Assembly (NCBI GenBank): GCA_004295055.1 | Contig: SHNJ01000007.1 | Location: 1-64,000 of the forward strand | Origin: Alphaproteobacteria bacterium | GTDB taxonomy: Bacteria; Pseudomonadota; Alphaproteobacteria; SHNJ01 | Direction of reading: 5' to 3' | DNA: 64,000 nt | Shown: positions 35,419-43,194 of the stretch, one piece after another | How positions within the stretch are numbered: position 1 is the stretch's first letter | Layout of the letters: each line of letters starts with the position of its first letter | Position numbers and translations under genes: made by a program | The notes under the pieces: model-generated | What the model was told of the DNA's origin: nothing | The model's database searches: none | The model's input: the letters and a program-made list of their open reading frames with translations, nothing else

Positions 35419-36483
35419 ATGAGCCGTTATGATCGCCAAATCCGCCTGCCTGAGATTGGGGCAGAGGGGCAAGAAAAACTTCTCAATGCTTCGGTTTTGT
35501 GTGTGGGAGCGGGCGGGCTAGGGTCTCCGGCATTGCTTTATTTAGGAGCGGCCGGTGTAGGGCAAATCGGTATTATTGATTTCGACCGTGTGGATGAGAG
35601 CAATCTTCAGCGTCAGGTATTATTTTCGAACGCTACAATCGGCGAATCGAAAGCTCTTCAAGCCGCTGATAGACTAAAGGCGCTCAATCCCGAAATTAAT
35701 ATCACAGCCTACAATGAAGAGCTAGACGCCGATGCAGCCGCTCGGTTGTTTCCACTTTATGATATAATTCTCGATGGCACGGCTAATTTCGTAGTCAAGT
35801 TTCTTATCAATGATGCTGCCGTAAAATTCGGCAAGACTTGGATTTATGGCGCTATTCAAAGCTTTGATGGGCAGGTCAGCGTATTTAACTTTGATGGCGG
35901 GCCATGTTACCGCTGCCTGCACCCCGAGAAGCCAGGCGGCCACATCATGAACTGTGCTGAGGCTGGAGTTATTGGCGCAGTGGCGGGAATCGTGGGGGTT
36001 ACCCAGGCGCTTCAAGCTATCCAAATCATAATAAGGCATAAGAGTTTTAAGCCGTTATCCGGTTATTTGTGGATTTTGGATACGCGCACCATGCGTACGC
36101 GGAGTCTTGCTTTGCAAAAAAATATGGAATGCGCTGTTTGTAGCCAGAAACCCCAATCAATAGCGATTCGATATTCTTCTCCAGTTTGTAATTTCACGCC
36201 GGAGATAACGGTGGAGCAAATGAAAAAAAGGTCCGGATATGTACTGATAGATGTGCGGGAACGGAAGGAATGGGATCAGGGGCATATCGAAGGCGCGATT
36301 TTATGGCCACTTTCCAAGTTAATGGCGGGCCATATACCGGAAGAATATTGTGAGAGTGAGATTATTCTTCATTGCCAGAAGGGCAAGCGTAGCCTGCAGG
36401 CAGCAGAGATATTGAGAGCGCACAGGTTTACCGATATTACAAGCTTGTCCGGGGGCTATGAAGCGTGGTTACGCACCGTTTGA
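35419..36483 (+). CDS. moeB: MoeB/ThiF-type adenylyltransferase fused to rhodanese
   Basis: This is a 354-residue protein. Residues 1-245 form the E1-like adenylyltransferase, with ATP loop GAGGLGSPALLYL, DFDRVDESNLQRQ and the MNCAEAGVIG Cys region; one CxxC-type zinc pair is visible in CYRCLHP and another in CAVCSQ. The C-terminal ~95 residues are a rhodanese with active-site Cys in LHCQKGKRS. It would adenylate the C-terminal Gly of MoaD (38647-38889, which ends in Gly-Gly) and deliver sulfur for molybdopterin synthase. It faces the moa operon tail to tail. A role in thiamine or other sulfur-carrier paths is possible but the context favours Moco. Confidence 0.85.
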   Translation: MSRYDRQIRLPEIGAEGQEKLLNASVLCVGAGGLGSPALLYLGAAGVGQIGIIDFDRVDESNLQRQVLFSNATIGESKALQAADRLKALNPEINITAYNEELDADAAARLFPLYDIILDGTANFVVKFLINDAAVKFGKTWIYGAIQSFDGQVSVFNFDGGPCYRCLHPEKPGGHIMNCAEAGVIGAVAGIVGVTQALQAIQIIIRHKSFKPLSGYLWILDTRTMRTRSLALQKNMECAVCSQKPQSIAIRYSSPVCNFTPEITVEQMKKRSGYVLIDVRERKEWDQGHIEGAILWPLSKLMAGHIPEEYCESEIILHCQKGKRSLQAAEILRAHRFTDITSLSGGYEAWLRTV

Positions 36484-36525
36484 TTCTACAAGGGGTTGCG
36501 CAACTATGTTTTTCGTGCTTGTTAT

Positions 36526-37302
36526 TTACAGCATTCCCAAGGATTTTATAATTAATCGCGCGGCAACATATAGAATAAGCAATGCGGTCATTTTTTTGAT
36601 TACTGCTGGCTTAATTCGTGTAGCTCCCAATCCGGAGCCCATTTGTCCCCCGGTTAAAACAGCCATAAGTAACAACCAATATGGTGGAAGAAGGGCCAGT
36701 GTGCTTGCGCTGTCCATTTTGATAATTTGGCCAGTAATGCCAGCCAGAGAATTAACCAGAATAAACAAGGCGCAAGCACCAGCGATCTGGTTAGCGCTTC
36801 CCCAGCGCAGAAAATGGAGAATGGGCGCTAGGAAAATTCCTCCGCCAATGCCGGTTATGCCAGCCAAAATGCCTAAAAAGGTGCCTAAGAGCGGTTCTAA
36901 TAATTTGTTATTGGAAGTCCTATCTGAACTGCGAATAGAAATGTTCTGATCCCTTTCAGGCCATAAAAGTCCTATGCCTGAGCAGAGTAGAATAAAACCT
37001 AGCAAGCCAATAAAAAATACTTCCGAGACGGGAATGAGACCGCCTGCGAATGATGCCGGAATAGAAAAGGCGATCCACGGAAGAATACGTTGTATCCGGA
37101 TATGCCCTTCGCGGGAAAAATGCCAAACGCCCCCAGAAACGACGATGATATTGCAAAGCAAAGACACAACAGGGATAATCTTGTAATCTGTCCCCGCTAG
37201 GATCAGCAACGCATTGTAAGTTGATCCGCCGCCAAAACCGACGCAAGCGTAAAGAAAAGCAGTTACAAAAAAGAATAAAGATAAAAGAATCATAGTTGCC
37301 AT
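36526..37302 (-). CDS. TauE/SafE-family membrane permease
   Basis: This is a 258-residue protein with about eight hydrophobic segments. The repeat signature of the family is visible twice: ACVGFGGGSTYNALL at the start and AGITGIGGGIFLAPIL in the middle. These proteins export sulfite or other small sulfur and organic anions. It is the last gene of the Moco operon and overlaps the preceding gene by 13 bases. In this setting it may handle sulfur or molybdate-related anions, but no substrate can be deduced. Confidence 0.8.
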   Translation of the reverse strand: MATMILLSLFFFVTAFLYACVGFGGGSTYNALLILAGTDYKIIPVVSLLCNIIVVSGGVWHFSREGHIRIQRILPWIAFSIPASFAGGLIPVSEVFFIGLLGFILLCSGIGLLWPERDQNISIRSSDRTSNNKLLEPLLGTFLGILAGITGIGGGIFLAPILHFLRWGSANQIAGACALFILVNSLAGITGQIIKMDSASTLALLPPYWLLLMAVLTGGQMGSGLGATRIKPAVIKKMTALLILYVAARLIIKSLGML

Positions 37303-37646
37303 TGCTGTTTAGGCCTATTATCTTTGCGGACGTCCACTTGAAGAAAGACATCAAGGCCGGCCACATGCGCTGATAGCCCTTCGCGGCTTTTGCCCATGTT
37401 AGATAATTTCTGGATCTCTTTCATAGTGGTGCGAAGCATTAGGCGTTGTTCCGTTATATCGAGAGTTAATTTGAAAGAGCCTTCTCCTAAATCTTCAGAA
37501 TTTTGAGGATTAGGGTCAATTGCCATCACAAAATTTGATTGTCCGATAAGAACTTTCTTTTCAAGCGCTACGCCTTTCAAAAGATGATTTAACTCATCCC
37601 CTGTGATTTTGAAAGTTACGGAATTTTCGGTGATCTTAATTTTCAC
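37290..37646 (-). CDS. Hypothetical Moco-operon protein, 118 aa
   Basis: This is a small acidic-to-neutral protein with alternating beta-type pattern (VKIKITENSVTFKITGDEL, then a SFKLTLDITEQRLMLRTTM strand pair). The start is a GTG at 37646 that overlaps the previous stop as GTGA, behind GGTGGG; an in-frame ATG further upstream would bury 24 bases in the moaE-mobA gene. No known domain. It is encoded between the moaE-mobA fusion and the TauE-like permease, overlapping both, so it is co-translated with Moco synthesis. A role in Moco synthesis or binding is inference from position. Confidence 0.65.
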   Translation of the reverse strand: MKIKITENSVTFKITGDELNHLLKGVALEKKVLIGQSNFVMAIDPNPQNSEDLGEGSFKLTLDITEQRLMLRTTMKEIQKLSNMGKSREGLSAHVAGLDVFLQVDVRKDNRPKQQWQL

Positions 37647-38644
37647 GGTATTCCCACCGCCTTTTTCCATTCTTCGGGCGTATTGGCATTGATCATTAAT
37701 CCCTCAAAATCTTGGGGAAGATTTAGCGGGCGGATATCATTTGCGTCTAGAAGTCTCTGTACAGATTTTTCGTGGTTTAGTTTGAAAGGTGGTGTCAGAA
37801 AGGCCGGCAAAGGCCATCCGGTAAAATAACATCCCCTTTTTTGTGAAATTAGTTCTTTAAGGATTTCCGGCCTCAAAAGCGGCATATCGACTGGAACAAA
37901 AATGTATCCTTGGTAGCCGGGCTTACGTTTTAAAACATCACGGATAGCCGCTGCTGGACCGGCATGAATTTCATCATCTTCAAGGCACGGATATCCTTCC
38001 AAGGACCCGCTAATGAAAACATCCTCTATTCCGGTTCTTTTCAGGATATTCAACATATGCTCTGCCATGGGTTTTCCTTTGTAAAACAAAAGCGCTTTAT
38101 TCTGACCCATGCGGCTTGATTTTCCTCCTGCCAGCACAATTCCCGCAATCTGTTTCAAATCAGGTATTTCCCCATTGTGCTTTTTACCGAGTTGCGTGTG
38201 GTTTGGCTGAGTCTGTTCATTTAGTGAGTGACCTGGCAGCCATTCACTTTTCCCGGCCTGGTAGTGTTCCTGCTTCCAGATGGGCGCCCGTTTTTTGATT
38301 TCCTCAATGACATAACGGCAGGCTTCAAAACTCCCCGCCCTGTGTGCGGAACTGACGGCGATTGCGATGCTGATGCCGCCGACGGCTAGTTCGCCTTTAT
38401 AGTGAAAAACGGCATAGCGGGTCCCAGACCACAAATTCTGCGCTTCCCGACATATCTCGTAAAAAGCTTTCTCCGCGAGTTTTTCCTGTGCGTCATAGGC
38501 GATGCCTTGCACCATTTGTCCGTTATGATGATTTCGCACCTTTCCGATAAACAGGTCGATGGCGCCATGAGTATCATCATGAACGCATTGCGTTACTTCA
38601 TCTATATTAATTTTTGTATCTACAATCCGGGCAACAATCGTCAT
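37643..38644 (-). CDS. MoaE-MobA fusion (molybdopterin synthase large subunit / guanylyltransferase)
   Basis: This is a 333-residue fusion. Residues 1-145 match MoaE (GAIDLFIGKVRNHHNGQMV, YDAQEKLAEK, HYKGELAVGG, HRAGSFEACRYVIEEIKKRAP split over the domain, with a catalytic Lys in KKRAPIWKQE). Residues 165-333 match MobA (GIVLAGGKSSRMGQNKALL, then DMPLLRPEIL). MoaE with MoaD makes molybdopterin; MobA adds GMP to give the guanine dinucleotide form that NarG needs. The start is the ATG at 38644 after GGGGGAT, two bases beyond the moaD stop. Fusion of these two enzymes is uncommon. Confidence 0.85.
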   Translation of the reverse strand: MTIVARIVDTKINIDEVTQCVHDDTHGAIDLFIGKVRNHHNGQMVQGIAYDAQEKLAEKAFYEICREAQNLWSGTRYAVFHYKGELAVGGISIAIAVSSAHRAGSFEACRYVIEEIKKRAPIWKQEHYQAGKSEWLPGHSLNEQTQPNHTQLGKKHNGEIPDLKQIAGIVLAGGKSSRMGQNKALLFYKGKPMAEHMLNILKRTGIEDVFISGSLEGYPCLEDDEIHAGPAAAIRDVLKRKPGYQGYIFVPVDMPLLRPEILKELISQKRGCYFTGWPLPAFLTPPFKLNHEKSVQRLLDANDIRPLNLPQDFEGLMINANTPEEWKKAVGIP

Positions 38645-38646
38645 AT

Positions 38647-38889
38647 TTATCCCCCGCACACTGGAGGCAAAATGGAGAGAGTGCAATCTTTCATAAGAAT
38701 ATAATCATTCGGCAAAATATCAGTATCATTTGCCATAACAGAGTCTTTGATGAGCGCCTTGTGTCCTTCTCCAAGGATAGAAGAAAGGACAGATTTGATC
38801 TGGGCGATAGAGGAGGGAGATTCACATGTTATTCTTTGAGAAGACCCCAACTTCCGGAAAGCCCCATAAAATTGAATGGTGATATTCAT
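38647..38889 (-). CDS. moaD: Molybdopterin synthase sulfur carrier subunit MoaD
   Basis: This is an 80-residue ubiquitin-like protein ending in VCGG. The terminal Gly-Gly is thiocarboxylated and donates sulfur to precursor Z through MoaE. The start ATG overlaps the moaC-moaB stop (TAATG), and the stop lies two bases before the moaE-mobA start. The MoeB-rhodanese protein at 35419 is the likely activating enzyme. Confidence 0.9.
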   Translation of the reverse strand: MNITIQFYGAFRKLGSSQRITCESPSSIAQIKSVLSSILGEGHKALIKDSVMANDTDILPNDYILMKDCTLSILPPVCGG

Positions 38890-39920
38890 TATTTTAACTC
38901 CTCAAATCCTTGTTTTCTGATTTTATCAAGCGCATCTCCAATAAAAGGTGAGATGATTTCCCAACATTCCTTTACGGCTTTAGGGGATCCCGGAAAAGCG
39001 ATCACCAGCGTTGCTCCAACCATCCCCGCGGTCGTGCGCGATAGCCAGGCAGTATCCGTGTGATGCAGGCTTTCGGCGCGCAGCATATCGCCCAGTCCGT
39101 CCAGCATCCGTTCGCTAATATTTTGCAGCACATCTGGTGTGACATCCCGTGGTCCGGGACCTGTTCCACCACAAGCAATAAGCAGATCGAGCTTCTGCTT
39201 TTGACAGGTCTCAAGAATCACTTGAGCGATTTTATCTTTTTCATCGGGAATAAGGGTGTAGGAGGAAAGTTCTGATCCTGCGTCTTTTAAAAAAGTTTTA
39301 AGGATTTCACCGGATTGATCGGCATATTCGCCCTTTGAGGCACGGTCGCTCATGACCAGAATTCCGGTGCGTTTTCCTTTCATAAAAGCAGGATCTGGCA
39401 ACTGTGCCGCCAGCCATTCGGGAATGCCGCCGGGGCTGATCCAAACGCCGCTTTTTCCGCCGGTTTTTATGAGAAGACGAATTCCATCGATGGATAAATT
39501 AGGGTCTGTACCTTTGGTAAGATCCCAGATTGTCAGTAACGCGGCATTCACGCCTGCCAACGCTTCCATCTCTACGCCAGTTTTTGCAAATGCAACGGCC
39601 TGCGTGTATACGGTAATGCTACAGTCTTCCGCACTCATATCGCAGTGAATGCTGACCTGATCAAGTGTCAAAGTATGGCACATTGGAATAAGATCGGGTG
39701 TTTTCTTCGCCCCCATTATGCCGGCGGCCTCTGCCAGAGCCAAAACATTTCCTTTAGGCAAAGCATTATTCTGTATGGCCTCGAAGGCTTCCTTGTTCAT
39801 GCGGATTGTGCCGCACGCAACCGCGCGGCGGCGCGTTGGGCGTTTTCTGCCAACATCAATCATCTTAAAATTGGATTGGTTGCTGACATCAAATTTGACG
39901 GTCTCTAATGTGTTTTTCAT
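38889..39920 (-). CDS. MoaC-MoaB fusion (cyclic pyranopterin synthase / molybdopterin adenylyltransferase)
   Basis: This is a 343-residue fusion. Residues 1-155 match MoaC: MIDVGRKRPTRRRAVACG, then PMCHTLTLD, then GVEMEALAGVNAALLTIWD. MoaC makes cyclic pyranopterin monophosphate from the MoaA product. Residues 165-343 match MoaB/MogA: GILVMSDRASKGEYADQSG, then CGGTGPGPRDVTP and AFPGSP, which adenylate molybdopterin before metal insertion. The gene follows moaA by 14 bases and overlaps moaD. MoaCB fusions are known in other bacteria. Confidence 0.9.
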   Translation of the reverse strand: MKNTLETVKFDVSNQSNFKMIDVGRKRPTRRRAVACGTIRMNKEAFEAIQNNALPKGNVLALAEAAGIMGAKKTPDLIPMCHTLTLDQVSIHCDMSAEDCSITVYTQAVAFAKTGVEMEALAGVNAALLTIWDLTKGTDPNLSIDGIRLLIKTGGKSGVWISPGGIPEWLAAQLPDPAFMKGKRTGILVMSDRASKGEYADQSGEILKTFLKDAGSELSSYTLIPDEKDKIAQVILETCQKQKLDLLIACGGTGPGPRDVTPDVLQNISERMLDGLGDMLRAESLHHTDTAWLSRTTAGMVGATLVIAFPGSPKAVKECWEIISPFIGDALDKIRKQGFEELK

Positions 39921-39934
39921 TCTTATTTTCCTTT

Positions 39935-40924
39935 TTATCCTCCAATGGATGCCAAGTGCGGAGTTGCTCCTGTATTTCCATCGTGCAAGAAATGAGTTGA
40001 TTTCTTAAAATTCATCAAGCTCAGAATTTTATCTTTTAATTCTTCGCTTTGATCTTCTGATTGCAATAAAGGCCTTAATGAATAACCGCCTTCCCCAAAC
40101 AAGCATAAGTGTAAGTTCCCCTTGGCGGAGACACGCAGGCGGTTGCATGTTTTGCAAAAATCTTTTGAATAAGGCGCGATCAGGCCGATTGTGCCAATGC
40201 TTTTATCATTTTGAAACTCAAGGGCAGGGCCGGCGCCATCCGTGCGCGGTAGAATGGCCCAACCTCTTTGTAGCAACTTCTCTGTCACTGCTGTACCGGA
40301 TAGATGATGCTCTGCAAAATACGCCGTATTTTCGCCCGTCCGCATCAATTCTATAAAACGCAAGGATATCGGTTTATCTGACACAAAATCAATAAACCCG
40401 TCCAGCTCATCGTCATTTAGGCCTTTAAGTAGAACCGTATTGATTTTAACATTTTTGAATCCAACTTTAAAACATTCCTGTATGCCTTCAAGAATTTCAT
40501 CTAGGCGGTTATGGCCGGTAATTTTCTCAAATTGCTCCGGTTTCAAAGAATCGATGCTGATATTGATGGCCCGGAGCCCCGCATTGTAATAATCTCTAGC
40601 GCGTTCGGGCAACTTGTAACCGTTGGTAGTAAAAGCTAGTTTGCGGATACCGGGGATAGATGAGATATCTTGCGCGATATCGAGAAAATCCGGTCGCACA
40701 GTCGGTTCACCTCCTGTCAGACGGATCTTCCAAGCGCCAAGAGCTGCAAAAGATTCCACCAGTCTGCGGATTTCACCGCGGCTTAAAAAACTATCGCACC
40801 CGGTTTTTTTATAACCGTCCGGCAGGCAATACGAACAACGAAAGTTGCACACATCTGTAACTGACAGACGCAAGTAAGGAAAGCGCCGTCCAAAATTATC
40901 CGCAATCTGCGGGTTGTCGTTCAC
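39935..40924 (-). CDS. moaA: GTP 3',8-cyclase MoaA
   Basis: This is a 329-residue radical SAM protein. The CxxxCxxC motif is in CNFRCSYC near the N-terminus, followed by LTGGEPTVRPD. A second cluster is formed by CKTCNRLRVSAKGNLHLC near the C-terminus. It makes the cyclic intermediate of Moco synthesis from GTP. The start is a GTG at 40924 preceded by AAAGGAGACTATAAA; the longer open frame upstream runs through a structured leader and is not coding. This is the first gene of the Moco operon. An FNR box lies 170 bases upstream. Confidence 0.9.
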   Translation of the reverse strand: MNDNPQIADNFGRRFPYLRLSVTDVCNFRCSYCLPDGYKKTGCDSFLSRGEIRRLVESFAALGAWKIRLTGGEPTVRPDFLDIAQDISSIPGIRKLAFTTNGYKLPERARDYYNAGLRAINISIDSLKPEQFEKITGHNRLDEILEGIQECFKVGFKNVKINTVLLKGLNDDELDGFIDFVSDKPISLRFIELMRTGENTAYFAEHHLSGTAVTEKLLQRGWAILPRTDGAGPALEFQNDKSIGTIGLIAPYSKDFCKTCNRLRVSAKGNLHLCLFGEGGYSLRPLLQSEDQSEELKDKILSLMNFKKSTHFLHDGNTGATPHLASIGG

Positions 40925-40929
40925 TTTAT

Positions 40930-41050
40930 AGTCTCCTTTCCAAATTGGGGAGGCCGGGGCGTTTCCACCCTCGACCCCGGCTGACTGTCCGTACCTCAAG
41001 AAATGAGACCTTAGGCTCAGCAAGCTCGGAGCTGCCATAAGAATATGGCA
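40930..41050 (-). promoter_or_regulatory. Moco-riboswitch-like leader of moaA
   Basis: The minus-strand leader contains CAGCTCCGAGC, then CAGCCGGGGTCGAGG, a GGGTGG...CGCCCCGGCCTCCCC stem, and finally AATTTGGAAAGGAG. The last Cs of the stem can pair with the ribosome-binding site (CTCC with GGAG), giving an off switch. This order resembles the Moco RNA motif found upstream of moaA in proteobacteria; the match is by recall. Cofactor surplus would shut off translation of MoaA. Confidence 0.65.
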
Positions 41051-41092
41051 AGACTTATCCTTGCATTATGGTCAGAATTTAAGTAAGGCGAC

Positions 41093-41106
41093 TTGATCTG
41101 AATCAA
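41093..41106. promoter_or_regulatory. FNR box between moaA and the Dnr-like regulator
   Basis: TTGATCTGAATCAA is a perfect TTGAT-N4-ATCAA site. It lies in the divergent 364-base region between the Moco operon and the plus-strand regulator and could drive either. Apart from the box and the riboswitch nothing else was noted there. Confidence 0.8.
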
Positions 41107-41288
41107 GCGTCTAAATAGGCTTTAAAAGTCCAATTTTAGGGCAATTCACAGCGAGTTGAGCTTTTCTGAGTATATCATCGTATTTGAAATTAGTTTATTA
41201 TGACATATAATTTTCAGAAAAGATCGCCACTCTTTCCGAGTTTGATCGACGCAGTTACTCCAGGCAAAAAAAGAACAAGAGGCAATGG

Positions 41289-41990
41289 ATGAGTCTAGTA
41301 CAGGCAATTAAGAAAGCCGCTTTTTTTCAGGGTATTGATCAAGAAACCCTGGAACATCTAGCCAAGCAGTGCCATCAAAGAACCTGCGCAAAAGGAAGGC
41401 ATCTCTTTGCAATGGGAGATCAGGCCGATGTATTTTTTATCATTTTGCAAGGATGGGTCAAGCTATATCGTATGTCCAGGGATGGTGAAGAGGTAATAAT
41501 TCATGTCTTTGGACCAGGCGAGTCTTTTGCCGAGGCTGCTGTTTTTAACGACAGTAAAACATATCCGGTGAATGCACAGGCAGTTGAAGATGTTGTGGTT
41601 ATCGAAGTGCCCCGTAGCTTCTTTGTCAGAAAAATAGAGAATGACAGCCGTTTTGCTCTTCGTTTATTGGGAGCGATTGCCGCTCGTCAGCACTATTTAG
41701 TGCAGCAGCTAGAGCAGGTGACTACACGCACCGCGCCACAACGAATCGGTGTTTTCCTCGTTCGTTTCTGCAAAATGGAGAAGCAGAGAAAAGGGGGGTG
41801 GTTAGTGGATTTACCGTATGATAAATCAATCATTTCTACTCGTCTAAACATCAAACCGGAAACATTCTCCCGGGCATTGGCGAAACTAGAGCCCCATGGA
41901 GTCAGCGTCCAAGATGGCAATATCTGCATCATAGATATGGAAAGATTGACGGAGTTTTGCGATCTATCCATGCGCGAAGTCCCATGTTGA
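41289..41990 (+). CDS. CRP/FNR-family regulator, Dnr/Nnr-like
   Basis: This is a 233-residue protein with a cyclic-nucleotide-binding-like N-terminal domain (KGRHLFAMGDQADVFFI, then GESFAEAAVF) and a CRP-type helix-turn-helix near residues 180-205 (KSIISTRLNIKPETFSRALAKL). It has no N-terminal Cys cluster, so it would not sense oxygen with an iron-sulfur centre as FNR does. It fits the Dnr/Nnr branch, which senses NO through haem and activates denitrification genes at TTGAT-N4-ATCAA sites. The helix ETFSRAL is compatible with that site. It starts at an ATG behind AGAGG. Eight such sites lie in the window. Confidence 0.8.
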   Translation: MSLVQAIKKAAFFQGIDQETLEHLAKQCHQRTCAKGRHLFAMGDQADVFFIILQGWVKLYRMSRDGEEVIIHVFGPGESFAEAAVFNDSKTYPVNAQAVEDVVVIEVPRSFFVRKIENDSRFALRLLGAIAARQHYLVQQLEQVTTRTAPQRIGVFLVRFCKMEKQRKGGWLVDLPYDKSIISTRLNIKPETFSRALAKLEPHGVSVQDGNICIIDMERLTEFCDLSMREVPC

Positions 41991-42011
41991 TATCCTTTTC
42001 TATGCTTCTTG

Positions 42012-42102
42012 TCCGTCAGGCCTTGGCGCAAATAGCATCCGAGCATAATCCTGTTGCGGCCAGTAAACCAAGGCCAATCACAAGCCAGCCATAACCGACA
42101 GT
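42012..42102 (-). pseudogene. Degraded duplicate fragment of the NnrS gene
   Basis: About 90 bases resemble the interior of the NnrS gene near 43480-43575. The last 40 are almost identical (for example CCAATCACAAGCCAGCCATA in both copies). The fragment has no start, no stop and indels. It lies in the gap between two convergent genes and near a lone FNR box, as if a second nnrS copy with its promoter once stood here. Confidence 0.6.
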
Positions 42103-42132
42103 TAGCTGACTTAGGCTTTAAAGCCTTCGGAG

Positions 42133-42153
42133 TGCCTTGCTTTTTGCAAGGCA
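42133..42153. terminator. Eight-pair hairpin in the gap between convergent genes
   Basis: TGCCTTGC (42133-42140), a TTTTT loop and GCAAGGCA (42146-42153) form a perfect stem after the Dnr-like gene and before the end of the beta-propeller gene. There is no downstream T-run, so termination is only possible. Confidence 0.35.
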
Positions 42154-42182
42154 TTGGCGATAGATAAGTAAAAAGACGGCAC

Positions 42183-42196
42183 TTGATTGCAATCAA
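42183..42196. promoter_or_regulatory. Orphan FNR box
   Basis: TTGATTGCAATCAA is a perfect dyad match to the FNR/Dnr site, but it lies between the 3' ends of two convergent genes and has no intact gene in front of it. It may be the relic promoter of the degraded nnrS copy at 42012-42102. Confidence 0.65.
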
Positions 42197-42207
42197 GCAG
42201 GATCAGG

Positions 42208-43170
42208 TCATCTTGCCGCAACACCGTTGGGGCCTTCCCCAACAGGTATAGAACGAACGGCGCTTTCTGATTTCAAATCAACCACGCTGAGCGTGTTTGC
42301 CACGCTATTGGTAATAAAGGCTTGCGTGCCGTCCGCAGCGATCGCCACACCGTGTGCCCCAGTACCAGTAGTGATAAAGCTTACCTTGTCATTATCAAGA
42401 TTGACGACAGAAATACGATTATCTGGTTTTTCTTTGCTTCCCTGATTGGCAACAACAATGCGTTTGCCGTCAGGTGTGTAGCATAACTGCGCGGGGCCGT
42501 TGCCAACGTTGTATTTCTTCACAAGACGTGCTTTGTCAATATTGATAATTCCAATTCTACTCTCATCAAACAGTGAAATAGCTACATGATGACCATCGGG
42601 TGAAAAGGCAACCTGTATAGGTCTTTTACCAGCCCTGATTTTGGCTTTTTCTTTTCCAGCAGCTACATCAACCAGTGACATGGTCTTATCTTGGATGTTG
42701 GCTATGGCCAGCCATTTACCATCAGGCGACAAACGAAGTCCATGCGGATAGATACCAACCGCAATAGTATTCAAGATCTTCCCTTGAACATAATCTACGA
42801 CCAGCAAGCTATTGCTTTCTGAATCCGTAACATAGGCAGTATGCCCATCCTCTGCCGGAACCACATGTGCAAGATGTTTCCCAAGATTAATCTGTCTTAC
42901 AAGTTTTGGTGTACTATCCGAAACATTAAAAACGAGAAGCTTTCCAGCTTTGTGATCATGCGCCATTCCCGTGGCTAACAGTGTTTTGCCATCACGCGTA
43001 ATGTCAACATTATGAGGCATGGCGGGCATATCGACTTTCTGCGCGATAGCCTTTTCAGTATCGACTACGGATATTGTCATGCTCTCTTCATTGGCAGTAT
43101 AAACAGTCGAAGCGAAAGCCTGACTAGAAACAAGAAAGATAAATAGTAATACCAGTGAAAGAATTTTCAT
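42208..43170 (-). CDS. Exported YncE-like beta-propeller protein
   Basis: This is a 320-residue protein starting at the ATG at 43170 behind GGAGGACGAAG. The signal peptide MKILSLVLLFIFLVSSQAFA is followed by repeated YVTN-type blades (TVYTANEESMTISVVD, AYVTDSESNSLLVVD, FITNSVANTLSVVDL), about seven in all, predicting a periplasmic seven-blade propeller. No c-type haem motif CxxCH is present, so it is not a NirN/NirF-like cytochrome. Such propellers often occur near denitrification genes with unclear scaffolding or binding roles. It follows the NnrS gene on the same strand, 24 bases downstream, so the two are probably co-transcribed. Confidence 0.8.
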   Translation of the reverse strand: MKILSLVLLFIFLVSSQAFASTVYTANEESMTISVVDTEKAIAQKVDMPAMPHNVDITRDGKTLLATGMAHDHKAGKLLVFNVSDSTPKLVRQINLGKHLAHVVPAEDGHTAYVTDSESNSLLVVDYVQGKILNTIAVGIYPHGLRLSPDGKWLAIANIQDKTMSLVDVAAGKEKAKIRAGKRPIQVAFSPDGHHVAISLFDESRIGIINIDKARLVKKYNVGNGPAQLCYTPDGKRIVVANQGSKEKPDNRISVVNLDNDKVSFITTGTGAHGVAIAADGTQAFITNSVANTLSVVDLKSESAVRSIPVGEGPNGVAAR

Positions 43171-43194
43171 CTTCGTCCTCCGTAACAAAAAAAC

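Noticed and set aside
36458-36949. Plus-strand frame overlapping the TauE-like gene
   Set aside because: It lies opposite a clear membrane protein and has no ribosome-binding site; a shadow frame.
40925-41038. Longer MoaA start at 41038
   Set aside because: The extension is read through the riboswitch-like stems; GTG at 40924 has a strong ribosome-binding site and fits the family length.
42208-43170. NirF/NirN-like haem protein
   Set aside because: No CxxCH motif; the YVTN-type repeats fit a plain beta-propeller.
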